Positions 1 to 5,840 of a stretch of DNA of 14,725 bases are shown here, piece after piece. The notes under the pieces are model-generated. The model was not told the origin of the DNA and did not search any database. It saw nothing but the letters and a program-made list of their open reading frames with translations. Made by a program: the position numbers and the translations under genes. Numbering within the stretch: position 1 is the first letter of the stretch; each line of letters opens with the position of its first letter. The DNA is taken from NCBI GenBank assembly GCA_964364145.1, contig CAYILC010000018.1:1-14725 (forward strand), written 5' to 3'. The DNA is from CAYILC01 sp964364145 (GTDB taxonomy: Bacteria; Patescibacteriota; Microgenomatia; UBA1400; UBA12028).

Positions 1-1
1 C

Positions 2-103
2 ACCTTGTACGTAAAAAACAAAGAAGCAGGCAATGGATTTACGATTGCGTCAACTGCTACCCCCAACTCCCCACTGGACATTACGTGGTGGGAAATTGAA
101 TAA
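2..103 (+). CDS. C-terminal fragment of an unidentified protein (5' truncated)
   Basis: An open frame enters from the left edge and ends at TAA 101-103, giving 33 residues that include NGFTIAST and finish ITWWEIE. The composition (Gly/Thr/Ser, alternating hydrophobics, terminal WWEIE) suggests a beta-rich domain of a secreted or surface protein, but this is inference from a short tail. The start and the main domain lie outside the window, so no function is assigned. The frame was preferred over the other two because it ends cleanly 31 nt before the next gene's ribosome binding site and its residues look protein-like. Confidence 0.5.
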   Translation, partial: TLYVKNKEAGNGFTIASTATPNSPLDITWWEIE

Positions 104-140
104 TACTGTAGTATAAAAAGTAGTGTAAAAGGGAATGTTT

Positions 141-2195
141 ATGATGAAGCTTCCGTTCAAATGGAATGGTTTCGCGCTAACCGTACAGCACGCCACAGAA
201 ACAGTTTCTGCAGGCGCATTGTACGTTCTTGCCGCCCTTTTACCGGTTTTTTTCCTTCCAATCACCGCCGATTTCTTTGACCTCCAGAAACAGACACTCA
301 TTTTTCTCTTTGCTGCCGTTATTGTTGTTGCATTTGCGGTTAAAACATTCGTGACAAAAATGGTACGGGTCACCATCACTCCTGTAACTCTCCCAGGTTT
401 AGGATTTTTAGGAGCACTGCTTCTCTCTCTTTTCCTTGCGAGTCCATACGCCTACGAATCACTTGAGGGCCGAGGATTACTGTTTGCCTCACTCGTAATC
501 TCAACACTTCTTTTGCCGTCTTTGGTGAAACGAGTAAACACGACAGTACTTTTGATGTGCACATCGGTAAGCATGCTTGTTGCAACGGCACTATCCGTTC
601 TTGAACAATTTGGATATGGTCCAACGTATATACTCAACACCGTATTAAAACTGCAGTTGAATACTCAAACACTTTTCCATCCGGCGGGTTCGGTCTTTGT
701 TGGCGCATTGCTTCTTGCTCCGCTTGCATTCGCACATATCGCGGTATTTTTTACATCAGAAGAAAAAAATGCAAAGATTCTCCACGGAGTTTTGGGCGGT
801 TTGGTTGCGGCGTCACTCGTATTCCATATTTTCCTCATGCTTCCAAACAAACCGGCGAAACCAACCTTTCTTCCGTTTGACGCGAGCTGGTCTATCGCCG
901 TAGACATTATGAAAAACCCCAAAACTGCGATGCTTGGAGTTGGCCCGGAATCATACTCCACAGCCTTCACGCAATTTCGCCCTGCCTCTCTCAATCTCTC
1001 GGCCAATATGTGGAACATTCGATTTAGCACCGCAAGAACAGAGTTCCTCCACATGCTTACCACGCTCGGAATGATTGGTTTTTTTGCTCTGGGAATATAC
1101 ATTGTCAGCGTTGTTCGACTGATCTTTCCACTCAGAAAGTTGGCGCTTCCCGTCATTGTTTTCCTAGGGGTATGTTTGGTTGAGTTTGCACTTTTCCCGG
1201 CAAACCTGCTTCAATATGCGTTCTTTTTCTTATTCGTTAGCATACTTACAATCATGATGAAGGAAGAAAAAGATGATAGGGTGTCGGACATGCTTTTCCA
1301 CTTGTTCGCAATAAAACTGGTTGCGCCGGAGTCACAGATTCGACCCGAGAAACACCTTGCGTCACAAGCACTCACCATACTCATTGCCGTTGCCATGATT
1401 TCTCTGGTTGGCACCGTGGGATATGTATACGCCAACCTCTATATTTCCGAGGTGCAGTTCTTCCAATCACTTCAGGCAATTCAAAAAAATGATGGGTTAA
1501 AGGCCTATAATCTCCAATCCGCTGTAGTCGCCCGCACCCCCCTGCTAGATCGATTCCGCCGAGCGTTTGCGTCAACAAATTTCCTGATTGCAGACGCACT
1601 TGCCGCAAACCCGCAAGCGACGCAAGAGGATAAAAATACTATCCCACAGCTCATTCAGCAGTCTATCCGTGAAGCAAAGGCCGCAACAGAGCTTGATCCG
1701 CGAAAAACAGCGAACTGGGAGGCGTTGTCCACCATTTACCGCACACTCATTAACGTTGCGCAAGGAGCAGACCAGTGGACTATTGCCGCTTATATCCGCG
1801 CAATCCAAACCGACCCCACAAACCCATCTCTCCGTTTAGATCTTGGCGGCGTGTACTTGGCTACACAAAACTACGAACAAGCGATTCGTATGTTCCAGCA
1901 AGCAACCGAGTTGAAGCCGGACTGGCCAAACGCGCAGTATAATCTTGCGAATGCCTATAGACAAAAAGGTGATAACAAGCTTGCGTTGGAAACACTCAAA
2001 GCTACGCTGGAACTCCTTCCGGCAAACAGTGATGAGCGCACAAAAGTACAGCAGGAGATTGACACGCTCACAGCACAGCTGAAGAACGCAACGACAACGC
2101 CGCAATCACTCTCAACTCCAAGCACACAACGCATTCCAGAAGGGCAAATTCGATTGCCGGCTGACCTAGGACTAGAGGCGAGCCCCGCTCCGTAG
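141..2195 (+). CDS. O-antigen ligase/Wzy-like multi-pass membrane protein with C-terminal TPR repeats
   Basis: About 684 residues. Residues 1-435 hold many hydrophobic segments. The signature GVGPESYSTAF...FRP (about 266-280), followed by ARTEFLHMLTTLG (about 298-310), matches the core of the O-antigen ligase/Wzy/PglL family, which polymerises or transfers lipid-linked glycans at the outer face of the membrane. The usual AHNEFL-type His-Asn is replaced by Arg-Thr here, so activity is uncertain. The C-terminal part (about 435-640) is soluble and helical with clear TPRs (about 560-630, e.g. NYEQAIRMFQQATELKP), then a Thr/Ser/Pro-rich tail. ATG 141 is chosen because AAAAGGGA (127-134) lies 7 nt upstream; ATG 135 is only 1 nt from that motif and ATG 144 is also possible. 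Stop TAG 2193-2195 is the first triplet of a perfect palindrome. It converges on a pilin operon, which suggests a surface glycan or pilin-glycosylation role (inference). Confidence 0.8.
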   Translation: MMKLPFKWNGFALTVQHATETVSAGALYVLAALLPVFFLPITADFFDLQKQTLIFLFAAVIVVAFAVKTFVTKMVRVTITPVTLPGLGFLGALLLSLFLASPYAYESLEGRGLLFASLVISTLLLPSLVKRVNTTVLLMCTSVSMLVATALSVLEQFGYGPTYILNTVLKLQLNTQTLFHPAGSVFVGALLLAPLAFAHIAVFFTSEEKNAKILHGVLGGLVAASLVFHIFLMLPNKPAKPTFLPFDASWSIAVDIMKNPKTAMLGVGPESYSTAFTQFRPASLNLSANMWNIRFSTARTEFLHMLTTLGMIGFFALGIYIVSVVRLIFPLRKLALPVIVFLGVCLVEFALFPANLLQYAFFFLFVSILTIMMKEEKDDRVSDMLFHLFAIKLVAPESQIRPEKHLASQALTILIAVAMISLVGTVGYVYANLYISEVQFFQSLQAIQKNDGLKAYNLQSAVVARTPLLDRFRRAFASTNFLIADALAANPQATQEDKNTIPQLIQQSIREAKAATELDPRKTANWEALSTIYRTLINVAQGADQWTIAAYIRAIQTDPTNPSLRLDLGGVYLATQNYEQAIRMFQQATELKPDWPNAQYNLANAYRQKGDNKLALETLKATLELLPANSDERTKVQQEIDTLTAQLKNATTTPQSLSTPSTQRIPEGQIRLPADLGLEASPAP

Positions 2196-2222
2196 AAACT
2201 AGCAACTAGTTGCTAGTTTCTA
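2193..2222. repeat. 30-bp perfect CTAG-rich palindrome spanning stop to stop
   Basis: Perfect inverted repeat made of TAGNNNC heptads: TAGAAAC, TAGCAAC, TAGTTGC, TAGTTTC, then TA. It can fold as a 13-bp hairpin with a CTAG loop (11 bp from 2195-2220 plus two outer pairs). Its first three bases are the TAG stop of the plus-strand ligase-like gene and its last three are the complement of the TAG stop of the minus-strand pilin, so it is the entire convergent gap. It has no GC-rich stem and no T-tract, so it is not a textbook terminator, though a bidirectional 3'-end or mRNA-stabilising role is plausible. A related array lies at 9275-9316. Confidence 0.85.
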
Positions 2223-2717
2223 GTCCGGGCAAGTCATGTAGATTTTCGCTACGGTTGCACCTGGCAGGATCCCGCATGTTAACTGACTTTTTATGGCCGA
2301 GTCATCACCTGCATTTTCAAGCGTGGCGGTCAACTGATATGAATCATCATCGATTTGCGCATAGCTATACGACTGTGTAGAAATCGGGTCTGTTGGCAAC
2401 TGGTTCATATAGATTGTTGGACCCGCTCCGGCAGTAAACGCAGTTCCCCAACTGCAGGTTGAGGTTCCATCGAGTCCGCATCCGGCAATTTGTGTGTTAT
2501 TTCCCAGTGGATATTTTTGATGATCGTTGTAGTACAATCGCAATGCGCTTTTTATTTGCGTGACATCATTTTTTCGTTTTGCATCGCGCGCGCGTTCGCG
2601 AGCTCCGGAAAAGTTTGTGAACAACAACCCCGCCAATGTTCCGATGATGGTAATCACGACCAAAAGTTCAATAAGTGTAAAACCGCGCGACGTCATGTGT
2701 TTCTTCGTATATTTCAT
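2220..2717 (-). CDS. Type IV pilin-like/GspG-like pseudopilin A (last of three)
   Basis: 165 residues. Leader MKYTKKHMTSRG, then FTLIELLVV: a class III prepilin signal cleaved by prepilin peptidase before Phe, with Glu at mature position 5 and a ~20-residue hydrophobic helix. The post-helix ARDAKRKND...YYNDHQKYP and YMNQLPTDP segments are typical of GspG/PilA-like pseudopilins of type II secretion and type IV pilus systems. Two cysteine pairs (near the middle and at the C-terminus) could form disulfides. ATG 2717 is chosen over the longer frame from 2786 because GGAGG lies 7 nt upstream and because TGA of the preceding pilin overlaps it as ATGA. Its stop is provided by the 2193-2222 palindrome. 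It is probably translated coupled to pilin B. Confidence 0.88.
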   Translation of the reverse strand: MKYTKKHMTSRGFTLIELLVVITIIGTLAGLLFTNFSGARERARDAKRKNDVTQIKSALRLYYNDHQKYPLGNNTQIAGCGLDGTSTCSWGTAFTAGAGPTIYMNQLPTDPISTQSYSYAQIDDDSYQLTATLENAGDDSAIKSQLTCGILPGATVAKIYMTCPD

Positions 2718-3226
2718 TGCAGTACCTCCGAAACAGTTGTGTTTGAACTTGTCACCGCATAGTTGCAATACGACGTGGTTCCACAAAATCGCGTCGTTAT
2801 ATTACCATTTGTTGTGATATCTTCATCTTTCGTGTTTTCCAAATGCGCGAGAAGGTGATATTTTAGCCCATCAGTACTCACTAACAGTGAAAACTGGGTT
2901 GTGGGTTGTTGCGGATCGTTCGGCAACTGGTTCATATAGGTTACCCCTGATACAGAATCAACAAATGGGCCGCCCCACGTCATATCCGCCGTAAGAAATG
3001 ACGGATACTTTCCATGGTCATTGTAATATGCCTCCATTGTGCGTTGCATTTGTGCGAGGTCATTCTTCCGTTGCGCATCCCGAGCGCGCAGTTTTACCTG
3101 CACAAAATTGCCCGCAACAATCGTTGCAAGAATACCAATAATCACCATGACTATCATCAACTCCATGAGGGTAAAACCTCGCTCATGCGTTTGGTTATGG
3201 TTATTGTTATGTCGATTCCGCCACAT
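2714..3226 (-). CDS. Type IV pilin-like/GspG-like pseudopilin B (middle of three)
   Basis: 170 residues from ATG 3226. A short His/Asn-rich leader ends THERG before FTLMELMIV, with Glu at mature position 5: a prepilin signal plus hydrophobic N-terminal helix. It shares ARDAQRKND, YYNDHGKYP and YMNQLPNDP with pilin A, so the two are paralogues. ATG 3226 has AGGGGTGG close upstream. The alternative ATG 3247 overlaps the TGA of pilin C (ATGA) and would add seven residues (MRGKGWA); translational coupling favours it, SD quality favours 3226. The gene ends with TGA 2716-2714, inside the start codon of pilin A. It likely assembles with A and C into a pilus or secretion pseudopilus, with B and A minor or major subunits unknown. 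Confidence 0.87.
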   Translation of the reverse strand: MWRNRHNNNHNQTHERGFTLMELMIVMVIIGILATIVAGNFVQVKLRARDAQRKNDLAQMQRTMEAYYNDHGKYPSFLTADMTWGGPFVDSVSGVTYMNQLPNDPQQPTTQFSLLVSTDGLKYHLLAHLENTKDEDITTNGNITTRFCGTTSYCNYAVTSSNTTVSEVLQ

Positions 3227-3243
3227 GGCCCACCCCTTTCCTC

Positions 3244-3879
3244 TCATTCACATGCAACATCCGCGATGCACAATTTTCCCGTTGCGTTACATCGGAACCC
3301 ATTTCCCGGACAACATACATTGCATAAACTCGGATAACAACGATTCTGTTTTTTGTTGATGGTGCATGTTCCTGCTACTCCCGTTCCTACCGGATTTCCG
3401 GGATTGGTGTTTCCACTGCTAACACCATAATTGTAGTCACCTTCTCCATCTCCGTTTGCGTCCGGACCGCATCCGGCATCACATCCAAGTTTGGTGATAT
3501 CCGGATCTTTCACGTCTTGTAGTGCTGTGTATAACTTATATGTTGAACAGTCTTCCTTGACATAGGTATATGGATTTTTTGTTTGCGGATCGCACAACAC
3601 TTTAGGAAGATATGGAGAAAATGCCGTGATCGAGTTGCACGCAGAAAGTTTGTCTGCATCGGGATAACATTTCCCATTTTCTTCATAATATCGTTCGAGT
3701 GTAATTCTATATGCTTCGAGGTCGCTTTTTCTTCTTCCATCGTTTGCCCGCGCAATAAATATTGGCATATTGATGACGCTTGCCAGAATAAGAATCGCAA
3801 GAATAACCGCGACCACCAATATTTCTATCATTGTGAAACCATTCCGAGAATGTTGCGAATGAGGTTGCAGATCGCGCAT
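3244..3879 (-). CDS. Cysteine-rich type IV pilin-like protein C (first of three)
   Basis: 211 residues from ATG 3879 (MRDLQPHSQHSRNG, then FTMIEILVV; Glu at mature position 5). The helix and ANDGRRKSD...YYEENGKCYP region match pseudopilins. The C-terminal half is unusual: an Asp/Gly loop DANGDGEGD resembling calcium-binding thrombospondin-3/EF-like loops, a Gly/Asn/Thr-rich linker, then a compact Cys-rich tail (about eight Cys in the last 40 residues, including NVCCPGNG) that looks like a disulfide-knotted tip domain. Upstream in-frame ATGs at 3897 and 3921 are possible; none has a strong ribosome binding site, and 3879 gives the most typical leader length. The stop TGA 3246-3244 overlaps ATG 3247 of pilin B. 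Its extra domain suggests a tip or adhesive minor pilin (inference). Confidence 0.82.
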   Translation of the reverse strand: MRDLQPHSQHSRNGFTMIEILVVAVILAILILASVINMPIFIARANDGRRKSDLEAYRITLERYYEENGKCYPDADKLSACNSITAFSPYLPKVLCDPQTKNPYTYVKEDCSTYKLYTALQDVKDPDITKLGCDAGCGPDANGDGEGDYNYGVSSGNTNPGNPVGTGVAGTCTINKKQNRCYPSLCNVCCPGNGFRCNATGKLCIADVACE

Positions 3880-3957
3880 ATCTTTACTGTAACACATGTT
3901 AAGTCGTTGAGAAAACAACATGGGCTTCGCACTTGAGTGTTATGACTCGGCGGTCAT

Positions 3958-3982
3958 CCACCAGGAACTTCGTTCTTGGTGG
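3958..3982 (-). other. Hairpin overlapping the 3' CCA end of tRNA-Ala(CGC)
   Basis: On the minus strand CCACCAAGAAC (3982-3972) can pair with GTTCCTGGTGG (3968-3958) across a GAA loop, 11 bp with one A-C mismatch. The 5' arm contains the encoded CCA end, the discriminator base and the last two acceptor bases of the tRNA, so it would compete with the acceptor stem in the precursor. No T-tract follows. It may direct 3' processing or act as a weak 3'-end signal; the function is inferred. Confidence 0.5.
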
Positions 3983-4052
3983 ACCCGATCGGACTCGAAC
4001 CGACCACCTCTGCAATGCGAATGCAGCGCTCTACCAGATGAGCTACGGGCCC
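3977..4052 (-). tRNA. tRNA-Ala (anticodon CGC)
   Basis: A full 76-nt cloverleaf including an encoded CCA. Acceptor GGGCCCG pairs with CGGGTCC and contains G3:U70, the alanine identity pair. D-arm GCTC/GAGC; anticodon stem CTGCA/TGCAG around loop TTCGCAT gives anticodon CGC (reads GCG). T-arm GTCGG/CCGAT with loop TTCGAGT. The discriminator is A. It lies 130 nt downstream of tRNA-Ala(GGC) on the same strand and probably shares its promoter. Confidence 0.95.
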
Positions 4053-4084
4053 TCCATGTTGCTAAGCCGCACAGTATTTGGTGA

Positions 4085-4175
4085 GTCATTGTCTTGCGAA
4101 ACATGTGGCGTTGTTCAGTTCCAAGGCTAAACTACGGAAAGCTTCCGGGACCCGCACGTTGAGCAAGACAATGAC
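4085..4175. repeat. 13-bp inverted repeat in the spacer between the two tRNA-Ala genes
   Basis: GTCATTGTCTTGC at 4085-4097 and its exact reverse complement at 4163-4175 enclose 65 nt. Inside lies a smaller hairpin, CGGAA/TTCCG around 4135-4149. In the minus-strand precursor this would fold most of the 130-nt spacer into one stem-loop between the two tRNAs, a possible RNase processing structure. No protein gene is supported here. Confidence 0.6.
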
Positions 4176-4182
4176 GAGCTTG

Positions 4183-4253
4183 TGGACCCAGAGGGAGTCG
4201 AACCCTCCTTCTCTGACTGCCAGCCAGATGTATTACCGATATACGACGGGCCC
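4183..4253 (-). tRNA. tRNA-Ala (anticodon GGC), CCA not encoded
   Basis: 71-nt cloverleaf ending at the discriminator A. Acceptor GGGCCCG pairs with TGGGTCC and contains the G3:U70 alanine identity pair. D-arm GTAT/ATAC with loop ATCGGTA; anticodon stem TCTGG/TCAGA with loop CTGGCAG gives anticodon GGC (reads GCC/GCU); T-arm GAGGG/CCCTC with loop TTCGACT. The next bases are CAA, so CCA must be added enzymatically, unlike its neighbour at 3977-4052. The short variable loop (4 nt) accounts for the reduced length. Confidence 0.93.
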
Positions 4254-4267
4254 CTTGACGAAACCTG

Positions 4268-4296
4268 ATTATAAACTATGTCAACTAAAGACTCAA
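4268..4296 (-). promoter_or_regulatory. Promoter of the tRNA-Ala pair
   Basis: On the minus strand: -35 TTGAGT (4296-4291), a 17-nt spacer, and -10 TATAAT (4273-4268). The predicted start near 4261 is about 8 nt before the 5' end of tRNA-Ala(GGC). The -35 box lies directly against the toxin stop codon (4287-4285 falls in the spacer), so the toxin gene runs into this promoter. Confidence 0.7.
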
Positions 4297-4542
4297 AATA
4301 CAATCGATCCTATGCTTCACTTTCGTCACAATAATTATTCTTTCTTTTACATTTAATTGATAAACTACTCGATAATCACCAATTCTCATTCTGTAAAAAC
4401 TATCTTCACTGTGTAATTTTTTTGAATTGAGAGGAAAAGGATTTTCTGCCAACAAAAAAATATCCTCACTTATTCTTTGATAAATTTTCTTAGGAATTTT
4501 TTCAAGATCTTTTTTTGCTTGTTTTGCGACTAATATTTGCAT
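4285..4542 (-). CDS. RelE/ParE-family toxin
   Basis: 85 residues, starting MQILVAKQAKKDLEKIP. The C-terminal pattern YRMRIGDYRVVYQLN...IIIVTKVKHR is the RelE/ParE superfamily fold (beta strands with conserved RxGDYRVxY and a terminal xxHR). RelE-type members cleave mRNA on the ribosome and ParE-type members poison gyrase; the sequence alone does not separate the two. ATG 4542 is chosen over ATG 4575 because AAAAGGTG lies just upstream and the longer version adds a hydrophobic stretch foreign to the family. It overlaps the antitoxin gene by 41 nt, so the pair is translated from one mRNA. AT content is visibly higher than in flanking core genes, consistent with transfer. Confidence 0.88.
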   Translation of the reverse strand: MQILVAKQAKKDLEKIPKKIYQRISEDIFLLAENPFPLNSKKLHSEDSFYRMRIGDYRVVYQLNVKERIIIVTKVKHRIDCILSL

Positions 4543-4771
4543 GCACCTTTTCAAAAGGAACAAAAACACCTTCAATTAAAGCTTTTCTGGAGTCCAAAAT
4601 ATCCTCATAATCTTCAATTACTTCTCGTAAAGCAAGATAATAAGAGGCGTCCAACATCACTACTTTAGCTTTAGAGTTTTGGATTATATACACTGGATTT
4701 TGACTCGCCACAACACTATTTAAAATAGTAGTCGCATTCTGCCTCAAATCAGTTACAGATACAGTGTTCAT
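4502..4771 (-). CDS. Phd/YefM-family antitoxin
   Basis: 89 residues. The N-terminal SVTDLRQNATTILNSV followed by PVYIIQNSKAKVVMLD and SYYLAL is the Phd/YefM DNA-binding fold. The C-terminal half (from about residue 45) is charged and should wrap the toxin. It is the first gene of the pair and overlaps the toxin. ATG 4771 lies about 3 nt from the predicted transcription start, so the mRNA may be leaderless; no ribosome binding site is visible. Family members bind palindromes in their own promoter; two TATACTAGT copies sit exactly there (4771-4791). Likely role: neutralise the toxin and repress the operon. Confidence 0.9.
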   Translation of the reverse strand: MNTVSVTDLRQNATTILNSVVASQNPVYIIQNSKAKVVMLDASYYLALREVIEDYEDILDSRKALIEGVFVPFEKVHANISRKTSKKRS

Positions 4772-4808
4772 ATACTAGTGATTATACTAGTAAATTCATT
4801 AGTGTCAA
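4771..4808 (-). promoter_or_regulatory. Toxin-antitoxin promoter with two TATACTAGT operator-like repeats
   Basis: On the minus strand: perfect -35 TTGACA (4808-4803), 16-nt spacer, perfect -10 TATAAT (4786-4781). The expected start is near 4774 and the ATG is at 4771. Two copies of TATACTAGT on the plus strand (4771-4779 and 4783-4791), each with the palindrome ACTAGT, are spaced 12 bp and flank or overlap the -10. This is the usual arrangement for antitoxin autorepression; the operator assignment is inferred. Confidence 0.75.
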
Positions 4809-4854
4809 TGTGTGGTTTGAAAAAATCTAGTAGGAAAACAGTTGCTTCCTCAAC

Positions 4855-5730
4855 TCATCCAACCAATATCTTCCATACCCCTTTTTCACGGAATGCCGGA
4901 ATCGTTTGTCTTTTTGCCGCATTGAGCATTGCAGACACCGACACATGGAGTTGCTTTGCATGTTGAACAAGTGGAATAATTGTACCCCCCTTCAAATACG
5001 CAATCCTCTTATGAAGCGATTCCATCATGGCAAGTGTGACAATACGCTCCATTGTCTTTGTTTTTTTCTGTGCATCATATTCTCGAAACGCGTGATAATA
5101 GAGCTGTTTTTCTTTATCTCGTATGATGATTTGCGGAAATCCAAGACGAACAAGTTGCCAATTCATAATCACCCTTCCAATTCTGCCATTCCCATCGTTG
5201 AATGGATGAATGTCTTCAAAACGAAGATGAAAACGTGCAATAGCATCGAGAATGAATCGATCATATACCGTTGTATATTCAACCAATATTTCTTCAACAA
5301 GTTCTTCAATATGCTCCGGGGCAGAAGCAATATGTGTGCCTACTCGGACATATTCGCCTTCTTGCCTAAAACGACCAGCGATCGTCTCGTCAATATTTCC
5401 CAAAAGCATGCGATGAAGCGTATGAATATGTTCTTTTGATATGTCCTCCTTTTTTGCTTTTTCTCGGATATATATCGTCACTCGTGCTAAATTTTGCGCT
5501 TCATTCACTTCTCGAATGCTGATATTTCGTGATACTTGCATTTCTAATAAAATTTTCTCCGTCTCCGGTAGAGTGAGCGTTGAATTTTCAATAGCGTTGC
5601 TGTTATACACGCTTTCAGGGAGCTCCGCCTCGTCTAACAACACAAGAAGAGATTCTTTTCCTCCGCGCAATTGGTCGTACTCTCGTCGGAGTTTCAATAT
5701 TTTTTTGTTTATCGATGTTGTACTTGGCAT
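4855..5730 (-). CDS. Fic family protein (class II, autoinhibited), probable AMP-transferase
   Basis: 291 residues from ATG 5730. The Fic core HPFNDGNGRIGR (residues 175-186) is complete, with the catalytic His, the GNGR phosphate loop and the last Arg. Such enzymes usually transfer AMP from ATP to a hydroxyl side chain of a target protein. The N-terminal SNAIEN (44-49) matches the inhibitory [S/T]xxxE[G/N] helix, so the enzyme carries its own brake (class II, Fic_N-containing). The C-terminal ~45 residues (HAKQLHVSVSAMLNAAKR) look like a small helix-turn-helix DNA-binding domain. The longer frame from 5787 is rejected because the promoter -10 lies at 5743-5738, inside it; ATG 5742 is also within the -10. 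There is no ribosome binding site. It lies directly upstream, on the same strand, of the TA promoter. The target is unknown. Confidence 0.9.
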   Translation of the reverse strand: MPSTTSINKKILKLRREYDQLRGGKESLLVLLDEAELPESVYNSNAIENSTLTLPETEKILLEMQVSRNISIREVNEAQNLARVTIYIREKAKKEDISKEHIHTLHRMLLGNIDETIAGRFRQEGEYVRVGTHIASAPEHIEELVEEILVEYTTVYDRFILDAIARFHLRFEDIHPFNDGNGRIGRVIMNWQLVRLGFPQIIIRDKEKQLYYHAFREYDAQKKTKTMERIVTLAMMESLHKRIAYLKGGTIIPLVQHAKQLHVSVSAMLNAAKRQTIPAFREKGVWKILVG

Positions 5731-5737
5731 GAAGAAT

Positions 5738-5806
5738 ATCATACTATAATTCACGATAAAATGCAAGTTTACCGTGAATTTCATCACTTTTCGTCATTAT
5801 TCACGG
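5738..5806 (-). promoter_or_regulatory. fic promoter with TTCACG inverted-repeat operator
   Basis: Minus strand: -35 TTGCAT (5766-5761), 17-nt spacer, -10 TATGAT (5743-5738); expected start about 5731, at the ATG (5730). AATTCACGATAAA (5748-5760) and TTTACCGTGAATT (5768-5780) form a 13-bp inverted repeat with one mismatch centred on the -35, and a third half-site TTCACGG lies at 5800-5806. The HTH-like tail of the Fic protein makes autoregulation plausible. Confidence 0.6.
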
Positions 5807-5840
5807 ATATTAGTCCAAAAAAATACAAGAGTTTCGTGTC

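Noticed and set aside
2193..2222. Classical Rho-independent terminator
   Set aside because: The stem is AT-rich and no T-tract follows on either strand, so it was called a palindromic repeat.
3933..4356. Two overlapping plus-strand ORFs (65 and 92 codons)
   Set aside because: They are antisense translations of the two tRNA-Ala genes; the RTRTDHLCNANAALYQMSYGPS-type peptide is a known spurious product of tRNA complements.
3977..4770. Integrated element with attachment sites at the tRNA 3' end
   Set aside because: No second copy of the tRNA 3' end and no integrase were found in the window; the TA genes lie at the 5' side of the tRNA pair, not the usual 3' attachment side.
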